From Candidatus Kapaibacterium sp. (GTDB taxonomy: Bacteria; Bacteroidota; Ignavibacteria; Kapaibacteriales; UBA2268), in NCBI GenBank assembly GCA_027858275.1, contig JAQIDA010000086.1, positions 1 to 6,435 of the forward strand: 6,435 nt of DNA. Direction: 5' to 3'. Below, one piece after another: positions 1 through 6,387 of this stretch. The translations under genes were made by a program, and so were the position numbers. Below the pieces are notes generated by a model that worked only from the letters and a program-made list of their open reading frames with translations, was not told where the DNA came from and ran no database searches. Within the stretch, counting starts at the first letter, position 1. Each line of letters opens with the position of its first letter.

Positions 1-298
1 AATATTGGATATTATTTCCTCCCCCTTGTGGTCGCCCGGCGAAACACAAACATGATTAACCATAAAATAAATCTACTTGCAATAACTCGGAGGCTAATTC
101 CTCTCTGTACCTGATTAATTGTTTCAAAAACACAGACTAACCGCCTATACAACCGAATTCTCCCTGATTTGAAATTAGATTTTACTATCTTGAAACATTA
201 GTTATTTAACATTTTATGCCTCGCGATAATTATTAGACGGAAAACTCCGCCCGGAGCAATTTGTGTGATACTGCGGCATAATAAAAACGGAGTCGGTT
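1..298. other. Upstream leader region without a supported gene
   Basis: No convincing coding sequence is visible in these bases before porX. All three + frames are open at the left edge but close early (TGA at 53-55, TAA at about 57-59, TGA at 112-114), so the tail of an upstream gene may be here but cannot be assigned to a frame. On the minus strand an ATG at 63-61 opens a frame that runs off the left edge (21 codons, preceded by an in-frame TAG at 75-73). It has no ribosome binding site and is too short to call. TGTTTCAA at 120-127 is inverted as TTGAAACA at 190-197. The only functional signals I would defend are the porX ribosome binding site and the nearby complementary segments, described separately. 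Confidence 0.6.
244..293 (+). promoter_or_regulatory. porX ribosome binding site with complementary upstream segments
   Basis: GGAG at 289-292 lies six bases before the porX ATG and is a good Shine-Dalgarno site. It is part of CGGAGT (288-293), the exact reverse complement of ACTCCG at 244-249. The same ACTCCG can instead form a local hairpin, CTCCG (245-249) with CGGAG (252-256) across a two-base CC gap. The two pairings exclude each other, so a switch between hidden and exposed ribosome binding site is possible on paper. The stems are only 5-6 bp and the local loop is very tight, so regulation is inference. The ribosome binding site itself is well supported. Confidence 0.45.
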
Positions 299-1876
299 AT
301 GAAAGAAAACACAAGCAAAATCCTTTGGATTGATGATGAAATTGAATTATTAAAACCTCATATTATACTATTGAAACAGCGCAGTTATGACGTAGACACA
401 GCCAGCAACGGCGAAGACGCTATCGAACTGTATCGTAGGAATCATTATGACCTAACTTTTTTAGATGAAAGCATGATCGGGATCAGCGGCTTGGAAACGC
501 TCCCGTTTCTAAAAGATATTGACCCTTCGACTCCCGTTGTGATGGTAACTAAGAACGAAGCTGAAAGCGTCATGGAAGAAGCTATCGGCAAAAAAATTGA
601 TGATTATTTGACCAAACCGGTGAATCCTGCCCAAATACTTGCGGCTTGTAAAAAATTCCTCGATTCAAAACGCATAAAAGCCGAGAAATTGACTCAGGAC
701 TATCTTCAGGGATTCGCTGAAATTTCTCGTAAAATTATGACTGAGACTGATACTTGGGATGAGTGGTCGGAAATCTACGTTCAGCTTGTCAAATGGTCAA
801 TGGAGCTTGACAGAAATCCTGACCTCGGATTCAATGATACTCTTGCTGATCAGTTCAAAACTTGCAATGCCGAGTTTTCTAAATTCTTCGAGAAACATTA
901 TCATAATTGGATTCACAACGAAGCCGATCCGCACGCCCCGACATTCTCTAATAAAATTGTTGAGAAATTCGTGCTGCCAAAAATGAAAAACAACAAACCT
1001 ACCGTGTTTTTTGTAATTGACGGAATGCGCGTTGATCAGTGGATGGTTATAGAAGAAGTTTTACGCCCTTATTTTAACTTCAAAAAAGACTATTATTCTT
1101 CAATTTTGCCTACGGCGACACCATTTGCCAGAAATGCTATTTTCGCGGGATTATTTCCCGATGATATTCAGAAACATTATCCTCAGTGGTGGATGGACGA
1201 TATCAACAGCGAAGATCACAAAGCAAATGCCTATGAAAGAGAATTGCTACAAGAACAGTTGAACCGCAAACGCGTTAAATTGAATAATAATTTGAATTAT
1301 ATAAAAATTCATGAAACAGAGTTCGGCCGCAGAATTGAAAACAACATTCTCAACTACGCCAAAGCTGACCTGACGGCGATCGTTATAAACGCCATTGATA
1401 TTATGGCTCATTCGCGTTCGGATTTTGCCATTCTGAAAGAAATAGCCCCCGATGAATCTGCCTACAGATCATTGACTAAATCATGGTTCCTGCACTCCAG
1501 TTTCTTCGGCATGCTCAAAGCACTCGCCGATAAAGACGTTAATATCGTTATCACTACCGACCACGGAACTATCAGATGTATGCACGGGGTCAAAGTATTG
1601 GGAGATAAAGCTACATCGACTTGCCTTAGATACAAATTCGGCAGAAACGTAAAAGCAGACAAGCGTCACGCAATGCAAATCAAAGATCCTCGCAATTACA
1701 GACTTCCTGCCAAAGGCATTACGGTCAACAACGTGATTGCCAAAGAGGACTATTACTTCGTATATCCGACAGATTATCATCACTACCTACAAAGATACAA
1801 AGACAGCTTCCAGCACGGAGGCATCTCTATGGAAGAGACAATAATCCCCGTGATCACACTCGAAAGCAAAGCCTAA
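299..1876 (+). CDS. porX: PorX-type response regulator with PglZ domain
   Basis: This 525-residue protein has the PorX architecture and roughly its usual length (about 520 residues). An N-terminal receiver domain (about 7-120) shows the acidic pair Asp12-Asp13, the phospho-acceptor Asp56 in FLDESM, Thr84 and Lys106 in LTKPVNP, so it should be phosphorylated normally. A helical linker (about 125-225) leads to a PglZ domain of the alkaline-phosphatase superfamily. Its likely metal or catalytic positions are Asp240 (VIDGMRVDQW), the threonines of PTATPFAR (271 and 273), Asp367 and His371, Asp421-His422 (TTDHGT) and His506 (FQHGG). In characterised Bacteroidota, PorX is phosphorylated by the histidine kinase PorY, works with the sigma factor SigP to control type IX secretion genes, and its PglZ domain has zinc-dependent phosphodiesterase activity. 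No signal peptide is present, as expected for a cytosolic protein. No kinase gene lies beside it, which is usual. The ATG follows a GGAG site by six bases, fixing the start. A T9SS role in this organism is inferred from the family. Confidence 0.93.
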   Translation: MKENTSKILWIDDEIELLKPHIILLKQRSYDVDTASNGEDAIELYRRNHYDLTFLDESMIGISGLETLPFLKDIDPSTPVVMVTKNEAESVMEEAIGKKIDDYLTKPVNPAQILAACKKFLDSKRIKAEKLTQDYLQGFAEISRKIMTETDTWDEWSEIYVQLVKWSMELDRNPDLGFNDTLADQFKTCNAEFSKFFEKHYHNWIHNEADPHAPTFSNKIVEKFVLPKMKNNKPTVFFVIDGMRVDQWMVIEEVLRPYFNFKKDYYSSILPTATPFARNAIFAGLFPDDIQKHYPQWWMDDINSEDHKANAYERELLQEQLNRKRVKLNNNLNYIKIHETEFGRRIENNILNYAKADLTAIVINAIDIMAHSRSDFAILKEIAPDESAYRSLTKSWFLHSSFFGMLKALADKDVNIVITTDHGTIRCMHGVKVLGDKATSTCLRYKFGRNVKADKRHAMQIKDPRNYRLPAKGITVNNVIAKEDYYFVYPTDYHHYLQRYKDSFQHGGISMEETIIPVITLESKA

Positions 1877-1885
1877 TCATAGCAA

Positions 1886-1967
1886 CATTCGTAGAGACGC
1901 CCATTTGGGCGTCTCCTTTATATATATACCCTGCCGTCATTCGTAGAAACGCCCTAAACGGGCATCT
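1886..1967. repeat. Tandem pair of short palindromic repeats
   Basis: A 17-base segment beginning CATTCGTAGAGACGCCC at 1886-1902 recurs 52 bases later at 1938-1954 with a single change (GAGACG to GAAACG). In both copies it is followed by a short loop and the complementary half. The first copy is a perfect 9-bp stem. The second keeps only GCCC (1951-1954) pairing with GGGC (1960-1963) and then GGGCATCT in place of GGGCGTCT, so it looks decayed. The GTAGAGACGC-type start resembles dispersed intergenic palindromes I recall from several bacterial phyla. That these belong to such a family is inference. Confidence 0.6.
1894..1922 (+). terminator. Probable porX terminator hairpin
   Basis: A perfect 9-bp GC-rich stem, GAGACGCCC (1894-1902) with GGGCGTCTC (1907-1915), closes an ATTT loop 17 bases after the porX stop. 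It is followed by CTTTATAT, a poor uridine tract, so termination may be inefficient or the stem may mainly stabilise the transcript end. The hairpin is also the first copy of a repeat seen again at 1938, so it may be a repeat element recruited as a terminator. Confidence 0.6.
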
Positions 1968-2086
1968 TAGCAACCCGGAATAAGCAAAAAAATCCTCTTC
2001 TTACAATACTCCTTATCGATACCGACAAGAATAAACAAAAATTCCGTATATTCTTTTTTGAAAATTTGATAAATAAAGCGTTGGCT

Positions 2087-3115
2087 ATGGAAAACAACCT
2101 AAGAGAATCTGAATATACAGCACCGGAAAAAATGAATGATGAAGAATTTGAAGTTGCTCTCCGACCGAAAACTTTCGATGACTTCACCGGACAAAATAAA
2201 ATAGTAGAGAACTTGAGTATCTTCATCCAAGCCGCTAAACAGCGCGGAGAGGCTCTTGATCACGTGCTTTTGACAGGACCTCCCGGACTTGGCAAGACCA
2301 CATTGAGCTATATTATCGCCCGTGAAATGAACAGCAATATAAAAATCACTTCGGGTCCGGTGCTCGAAAAGCCGGGCGATCTTGCCGGACTTCTCACCAA
2401 TCTCGAAGAAGGTGATGTACTGTTTATCGACGAGATACACAGACTCTCAACCGTCGTCGAAGAGTATCTCTATTCCGCAATGGAGGAATATAGATTGGAT
2501 ATAATGATCGATTCCGGACCTTCAGCAAGAACCATTCAACTCTCCGTTCCTCAATTCACACTGATCGGAGCCACGACTCGAGCCGGTCTGTTGACTGCTC
2601 CGCTTCGTTCACGTTTCGGGATTATCAACCGCTTAGACTATTATAATAATGATGAGCTGACCAAAGTAGTCAAACGTTCGGCAGGATTGCTGAATGTGCC
2701 GATTGAAGATGACGCAGCCGGGGAACTCGCTTCAAGGTCTCGCGGTACACCTCGTATTGCCAATCGCTTGCTCCGTCGTACTCGCGACTTTGCTGAAGTA
2801 AAAGGCAGCGGTACGGTCGATCTTAAAATCACTCAAACTGCATTGCACGCTTTGGAAGTGGACCAATACGGTCTCGACGAAATGGATAAGCGCATTCTGC
2901 TCACTATTATTGAAAAGTTCAAAGGCGGTCCGGTCGGTATCAATACCATAGCTGTCGGAATCGGGGAAGAGCCGGGAACCATCGAAGAAGTTTATGAGCC
3001 CTTTTTGATTCAGCAAGGTTTTTTGAACAGAACTCCTCGCGGTCGCAAAGCAACAGCTCTGGCTTATAAACATTTTAATTTTGATATTCCTAACGATCCG
3101 GAATCATTGTTCTGA
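2087..3115 (+). CDS. ruvB: Holliday junction branch migration helicase RuvB
   Basis: RuvB is the hexameric AAA+ motor that, with RuvA and RuvC, drives branch migration and resolution of Holliday junctions in recombination repair. From the ATG at 2087 the protein has 342 residues, the normal family length. Visible motifs are the N-terminal LRPKTFDDFTGQ signature, Walker A GPPGLGKTT (64-72, Lys70), Walker B FIDEIH (Asp115-His118), sensor 1 GATTRAG (161-167), PLRSRFG just after it, and sensor 2 GTPRIANR (from 220). A C-terminal winged-helix DNA-binding domain ends in RTPRGRKATALAY. All expected key residues are present. The frame is also open from a TTG at 2066, which would add seven residues, but the ATG at 2087 fits the family better. 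Neither start has a clear Shine-Dalgarno site. No ruvA or ruvC lies in the window. The gene ends in TGA, showing that TGA is a normal stop codon here. Confidence 0.96.
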   Translation: MENNLRESEYTAPEKMNDEEFEVALRPKTFDDFTGQNKIVENLSIFIQAAKQRGEALDHVLLTGPPGLGKTTLSYIIAREMNSNIKITSGPVLEKPGDLAGLLTNLEEGDVLFIDEIHRLSTVVEEYLYSAMEEYRLDIMIDSGPSARTIQLSVPQFTLIGATTRAGLLTAPLRSRFGIINRLDYYNNDELTKVVKRSAGLLNVPIEDDAAGELASRSRGTPRIANRLLRRTRDFAEVKGSGTVDLKITQTALHALEVDQYGLDEMDKRILLTIIEKFKGGPVGINTIAVGIGEEPGTIEEVYEPFLIQQGFLNRTPRGRKATALAYKHFNFDIPNDPESLF

Positions 3116-3260
3116 TTTGTATTGCTTGCTTGTTATACAGCTCAGATCATAGTATGCATAAAAAAGTAACAATTCAATAATAATATTCTCCTAAAAATTC
3201 GATAATTTTGGACTCATATTTTTTGCGCGCTGAAAAGATGTTTAAACTCGGAAATAATTT
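3116..3260 (+). other. ruvB-asnB spacer
   Basis: This AT-rich spacer has no gene and no strong terminator stem. TAATTTTG at 3203-3210 matches the Bacteroidota -7 consensus TAnnTTTG, but no TTTG element is found at the expected distance upstream, so a promoter for asnB here is only possible. There is no clear Shine-Dalgarno site before the asnB ATG; the nearest purine run is GGAAA, nine to ten bases upstream. Confidence 0.35.
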
Positions 3261-5177
3261 ATGTGCGGTATAGCAGGTATAGTTGAGTTCGGTTCCGGTG
3301 AATCGACTGTTACTAATGATATTCTTAAATCAATGAGTGACGTGATTGTCCATCGCGGTCCTGATTCTGAGGGACAGTTTGTCAGCGACAATCGCCAATG
3401 CGGGCTGGCTTTTCGCCGGCTCTCTATTATCGATCTGTCAGCGGCAGGGGATCAACCCATGCACTCACCCGACGGTCGTTATTCTATAGTATTTAACGGC
3501 GAAATTTATAACCACGAAAGTATTCGCAAAGATCTGAGATCTAAGGGCTATGAATATCGCTCGAAAACTGACACGGAAACCATTCTTTACGGCTATCGTG
3601 AATACGGGAAAGATATAGTAAACAAGCTCAACGGAATGTGGGCTTTCGCGATTTGGGACAATCAAAAACGTGAGCTTTTCTGCGCTCGTGACCGTATCGG
3701 CATCAAACCATTCTATTATACTCGTCAAAACGGACGCTTCTTGTTCGGTTCGGAAATTAAGTCTATCCTTCAACATCCGGCAATCTCCGCAGAATTAAAT
3801 GAAGCTGAAATCCCCAATTATCTAAATTACGGTATGTCCGGCAGAACTACTCTTTTCAAGGACATTGTCAAATTATCCGCCGGCAATTCTTTGATTATCA
3901 ATGCTCAGGGAGAAGTCAAAATAGAGCGTTATTGGAGTCCTATTGCGCAAAATCAGCAATACACTCAAATGGATGCCGTGGAATGTCAGGACGAAACTCT
4001 CCGTATATTGCGCATGGCAGTTGACGATCGAATGATGAGCGATGTACCTTTCGGCGTCTTTCTCAGCGGCGGAGTCGATTCGAGTCTAAACGTCGCGTTG
4101 ATGGCGGAACTTATGGACAGACCGATTGATACTTATACTGTGGGATTCAAGGAACTTGAGCAATATAATGAACTTGAATACGCGCGCAAAGTATCGAAAC
4201 TATTCCACACCAATCATCACGAAATACTGATTGACGAAAAAGACGCTTTCCCAATTCTGCAAGAACTGACTTGGTACGAGGACGAGCCGAATGCCGACCC
4301 TGTCTGCATACCGCTTTGGTTCCTCAGCAAACTGACCCGCGATTCGGGAACGACAGTTATCCAAGTGGGAGAGGGCAGTGACGAACAATTTGTCGGCTAC
4401 AGTTGGATGCTCCGCGAGTACAATTTCTATAAATCATATTGGAAGTTTTTCACTTCCTTGCCGCAGTTTGCCCGCAAAATTATATATCAGGGGATCAAGC
4501 CCATTCTTATTAAAGCGAATCAACTGCTTATGTTAGATTATTTTCGCCGAGCGACTGAAAACGACGAATTATATTGGGGAGGTATATCCATTATGTCCCC
4601 GTCGCATCTCGGCTCGATATTCAACAAAGATTTTCATCATTTGACAAATATCACGGCTGATTTTGCCGGTACATTGCATGATGAAGCACGCTCTTTCCAT
4701 GCTGAAGCAGACTTCCTACAGCGTGCTCTCTATGTAGAACTGTCGCAGCGGCTGTCTGAAATTTTATTGATGCGAGTAGATAAAATCGGTATGGCACACA
4801 GCATCGAAGCAAGAGTACCTTTCTTAGATCACCGACTTGTAGAATTCACGATGTCGATCCCTCCGTCAATCAAAACACCGGATAATAAACTCACTAAAAA
4901 CGTGCTAAAAAAAGCCGTTGAACCACTTTTGCCCAATGAAATAATCTATAGAAAAAAAATGGGTTTCTGGGCTCCCGTAAACGAATGGATCAGAACAAGT
5001 TGGTTCGATTACACCAAATCAACAATTCTTGATTCAAGTCTGATGAAACGAGGTATCTTCAACACAGATTACATCAAGAAATTGCTCGAAATCCACCGTT
5101 CCGGCAAGCAGAATAAAGGCTTGGAACTGTTCTCAATTTTGTCCTTAGCTCTCTGGCACGAGAAGTTCATGGATTAA
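3261..5177 (+). CDS. asnB: Asparagine synthetase, glutamine-hydrolysing (AsnB family)
   Basis: The predicted reaction is aspartate + glutamine + ATP to asparagine + glutamate + AMP + PPi. The 638 residues carry both family domains. The N-terminal class II glutaminase begins MCGIAG, whose Cys2 is the nucleophile once Met1 is removed, so the start is certain. It continues with RRLSIIDLS (from Arg52), FNGEIYNH (Asn79), KTDTETIL and ARDRIGIKPFYY. The C-terminal synthetase domain has the PP-loop ATP site SGGVDSS (269-275), GEGSDEQFVGY (Glu371, Asp374, Glu375), the block RVDKIGMAHSIEARVPFLDH (from 505) and KMGFWAPVNEW near the end. The GEGSDEQFVGY segment differs from the more usual GEGADELFGGY, but the acidic residues are kept. 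Enzymes of this family and length also act as amidotransferases in cell-surface polysaccharide or natural-product pathways, so true asparagine synthesis is probable, not proven. No glycan genes are next to it. The gene stands alone, converging on ricT. Confidence 0.9.
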   Translation: MCGIAGIVEFGSGESTVTNDILKSMSDVIVHRGPDSEGQFVSDNRQCGLAFRRLSIIDLSAAGDQPMHSPDGRYSIVFNGEIYNHESIRKDLRSKGYEYRSKTDTETILYGYREYGKDIVNKLNGMWAFAIWDNQKRELFCARDRIGIKPFYYTRQNGRFLFGSEIKSILQHPAISAELNEAEIPNYLNYGMSGRTTLFKDIVKLSAGNSLIINAQGEVKIERYWSPIAQNQQYTQMDAVECQDETLRILRMAVDDRMMSDVPFGVFLSGGVDSSLNVALMAELMDRPIDTYTVGFKELEQYNELEYARKVSKLFHTNHHEILIDEKDAFPILQELTWYEDEPNADPVCIPLWFLSKLTRDSGTTVIQVGEGSDEQFVGYSWMLREYNFYKSYWKFFTSLPQFARKIIYQGIKPILIKANQLLMLDYFRRATENDELYWGGISIMSPSHLGSIFNKDFHHLTNITADFAGTLHDEARSFHAEADFLQRALYVELSQRLSEILLMRVDKIGMAHSIEARVPFLDHRLVEFTMSIPPSIKTPDNKLTKNVLKKAVEPLLPNEIIYRKKMGFWAPVNEWIRTSWFDYTKSTILDSSLMKRGIFNTDYIKKLLEIHRSGKQNKGLELFSILSLALWHEKFMD

Positions 5178-5221
5178 CTCGATAAATTCACCTGTTTATC
5201 ACAAAATTGCTTAAAACACGG

Positions 5222-5316
5222 TCATCGAGCGGAGTCGAGATGTCTTTGGCGACAAATATTAATTGCGAAAAACAGACAAATTATTATTCGCAAGACACCT
5301 CGACTCTGCGCGATGA
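5222..5316. repeat. 95-bp inverted-repeat (MITE-like) intergenic element
   Basis: The ends are 26-base imperfect inverted repeats: 5222-5247 and the reverse complement of 5291-5316 agree at 22 of 26 positions. Inside lies a second inverted pair, TTGCGAA (5263-5269) and TTCGCAA (5287-5293). The arm core GAGCGGAGTCGAGATG resembles dispersed GAGCGGAGTCGA-type repeats common between genes in Bacteroidota genomes. No open frame is carried and no target-site duplication is obvious at the flanks. It could be a non-autonomous mobile remnant or a dispersed palindromic repeat. As RNA it would fold into a long hairpin between the two convergent genes. Confidence 0.6.
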
Positions 5317-5366
5317 ATGCTGAGAATTAGCTCAACCTTTTATTCAATTCATGAATAATGCGGATT

Positions 5367-5387
5367 AAAAGAGGCGTTCTCTTTTTT
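5367..5387 (+). terminator. Possible asnB terminator
   Basis: AAAAGAG (5367-5373) pairs perfectly with CTCTTTT (5379-5385) around a GCGTT loop and runs into TT, giving a stem plus T-tract arrangement for + strand transcripts. The stem is short and AT-rich and lies 190 bases after the asnB stop, so it is weak. A competing pairing of TTCTCT with the AGAGAA at 5392-5397 is also possible. Confidence 0.4.
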
Positions 5388-5412
5388 ATAGAGAGAAATT
5401 CTAATCAATAAT

Positions 5413-5453
5413 CATAAAAAATGCCGGGCGATCACGGGGATCGTCCGGCATTT
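5413..5453 (-). terminator. ricT transcription terminator, possibly bidirectional
   Basis: The 15-base arms 5419-5433 and 5439-5453 are complementary around a five-base loop, apart from one position. Read on the minus strand, the stem has a single A-C mismatch and ends in TTTTTT, a classic intrinsic terminator 29 bases beyond the ricT stop. Read on the plus strand the odd position becomes a G-U wobble, so the stem is complete but is followed only by TTT. It may therefore also stop transcripts from asnB. Confidence 0.8.
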
Positions 5454-5481
5454 CAGTAATAATTCAAGTTTCAGCGAATGC

Positions 5482-6300
5482 CTACTGTTTCTCCAAATCC
5501 TTCAATTCCTCAGGATTATTATCATATTCATGTTTAGAATTATGATGATGATGATAATTATCATTCGGGGGAGAGAGCACTTTTTTCTTTTCTCTCAAAA
5601 CATCAAGTTCATCGCAAGTCAGAGATTTATAAATACCTGCTTTAGGAATATGTACATAGACTGTTTCCTTGAAAATATCAGCTTTGATAACTCGCGCTTC
5701 GCCTTCGGGCAATAAAATTCTCGAATTCAAAGGCGGGAATTTCTTGGAAGCTTCTGCGTATACCGGATATTCATATAACAGACAACACTTCAGTCTGCCG
5801 CAATAACCGCTTAGCTTTGCCACATTGTTGGACAGCTGTTGTACTCTGGCGTGGTCAAGAGTCACATGACAATTTTCTCCGCCTATGCCTGCGCAACAGA
5901 GTGTTCTGCCGCAAGGCCCCATCCCGCCGATCCTCTTGGCTTCTTCCCTTGTGCTGATCTGTCGCAATTCAATTCTTGTTCTGAAAGTCCTTGCTAATTC
6001 TTTAACAAGCAATCGGAAGTCAATACGTTGAGGAGCAGTGAAGGAAACAGTCAATCTCTGGCGATCAAACTGCCAGTCGGCATCAGTGACCTTCATGTCC
6101 AAATTGAATCGTTCAGCCAATTCCTCTGTCTTGGCTACGGCACGCTTTTCTTCTTCTGCGTTACGTTTCAAATTTTCATAATCGTTTTGATCCGCAATGC
6201 GTATAATCGGCATAAGTCGTTTCTTTGGATTGTCTCCGTAGGACTGGCAATACTTATCGTAAGCAATAAGCCCGCAAGCCGTAACAGTCCCCATATCCAT
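5482..6300 (-). CDS. ricT: PSP1 domain protein, RicT/YaaT family (5' end abnormal)
   Basis: The protein matches the PSP1/YaaT (RicT) family along its length. Visible features, numbered from the ATG at 6300, are LMPIIRIAD (29-37), a central FDRQRLTVSFTA segment, RIDFRLLVKELARTFRTRIELRQI (92-115), GGMGPCGRTLCC (Cys130, 135, 136) and SGYCGRLKCCLLYEY (Cys167, 172, 173). In Bacillus subtilis, RicT with RicA and RicF forms an Fe-S-containing complex that helps RNase Y process mRNA. The role outside Firmicutes is poorly known. The C-terminal tail (about 240-272) is charged and contains HHHH (250-253), and looks disordered. The ATG at 6300 is the only in-frame start, but the family normally has about 40 more N-terminal residues. 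The 29 codons upstream (6387-6301) read as that missing part, including NRRKQLFRNPDNVEL and FEYILVQVENG, then meet an in-frame TGA at 6388-6390. The gene is therefore either damaged at its start, misassembled, or begins unusually. Confidence 0.85.
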   Translation of the reverse strand: MDMGTVTACGLIAYDKYCQSYGDNPKKRLMPIIRIADQNDYENLKRNAEEEKRAVAKTEELAERFNLDMKVTDADWQFDRQRLTVSFTAPQRIDFRLLVKELARTFRTRIELRQISTREEAKRIGGMGPCGRTLCCAGIGGENCHVTLDHARVQQLSNNVAKLSGYCGRLKCCLLYEYPVYAEASKKFPPLNSRILLPEGEARVIKADIFKETVYVHIPKAGIYKSLTCDELDVLREKKKVLSPPNDNYHHHHNSKHEYDNNPEELKDLEKQ

Positions 6301-6387
6301 CCCGTTTTCAACTTGAACTAAGATATATTCAAAATTGTTGAGTTCAACATTATCAGGATTTCTGAAAAGCTGTTTGCGACGATTATC
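6301..6387 (-). other. In-frame upstream part of ricT lacking a start codon
   Basis: These 29 sense codons continue the ricT frame without interruption and read as the N-terminal strand-rich part of a PSP1 protein, comparable in length to the segment before the matching point in B. subtilis YaaT. No ATG, GTG or TTG occurs in this stretch in frame. The rarer initiation codon ATC at the ILVQ position is the only conceivable alternative start. A single missing base would join the ATG at 6391-6389 (minus strand, currently ATG AGA TAA) to this frame. Confidence 0.65.

Noticed and set aside
1..63. Minus-strand open frame from an ATG at 63-61 running off the left edge, with a purine-rich GGGGGAGG stretch inside it
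   Set aside because: Only 21 codons are visible, there is no ribosome binding site before the ATG and no recognisable family. It could be a divergent gene start but the window does not show enough.
1481..1783. Minus-strand open frames inside porX, and similar ones inside ruvB and asnB
   Set aside because: They lie opposite strongly supported genes, have no family signature and are explained by codon use of the sense strand.
2066..2086. TTG start for ruvB seven codons upstream of the ATG
   Set aside because: No Shine-Dalgarno site, and the ATG at 2087 gives the usual RuvB length; the extra residues IN-KALA have no family support.
3203..3210. TAATTTTG resembling a Bacteroidota -7 promoter element before asnB
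   Set aside because: No TTTG element lies at the expected distance upstream; in an AT-rich spacer the match alone is weak.
5181..5200. GATAAA/TTTATC inverted pair just after the asnB stop as a terminator
   Set aside because: A six-bp AT-rich stem with an eight-base loop and no T-tract is too weak.
6028..6321. Plus-strand 97-codon frame with hydrophobic stretches opposite ricT
   Set aside because: It overlaps conserved RicT coding sequence on the other strand; the hydrophobic look comes from antisense reading of charged codons.
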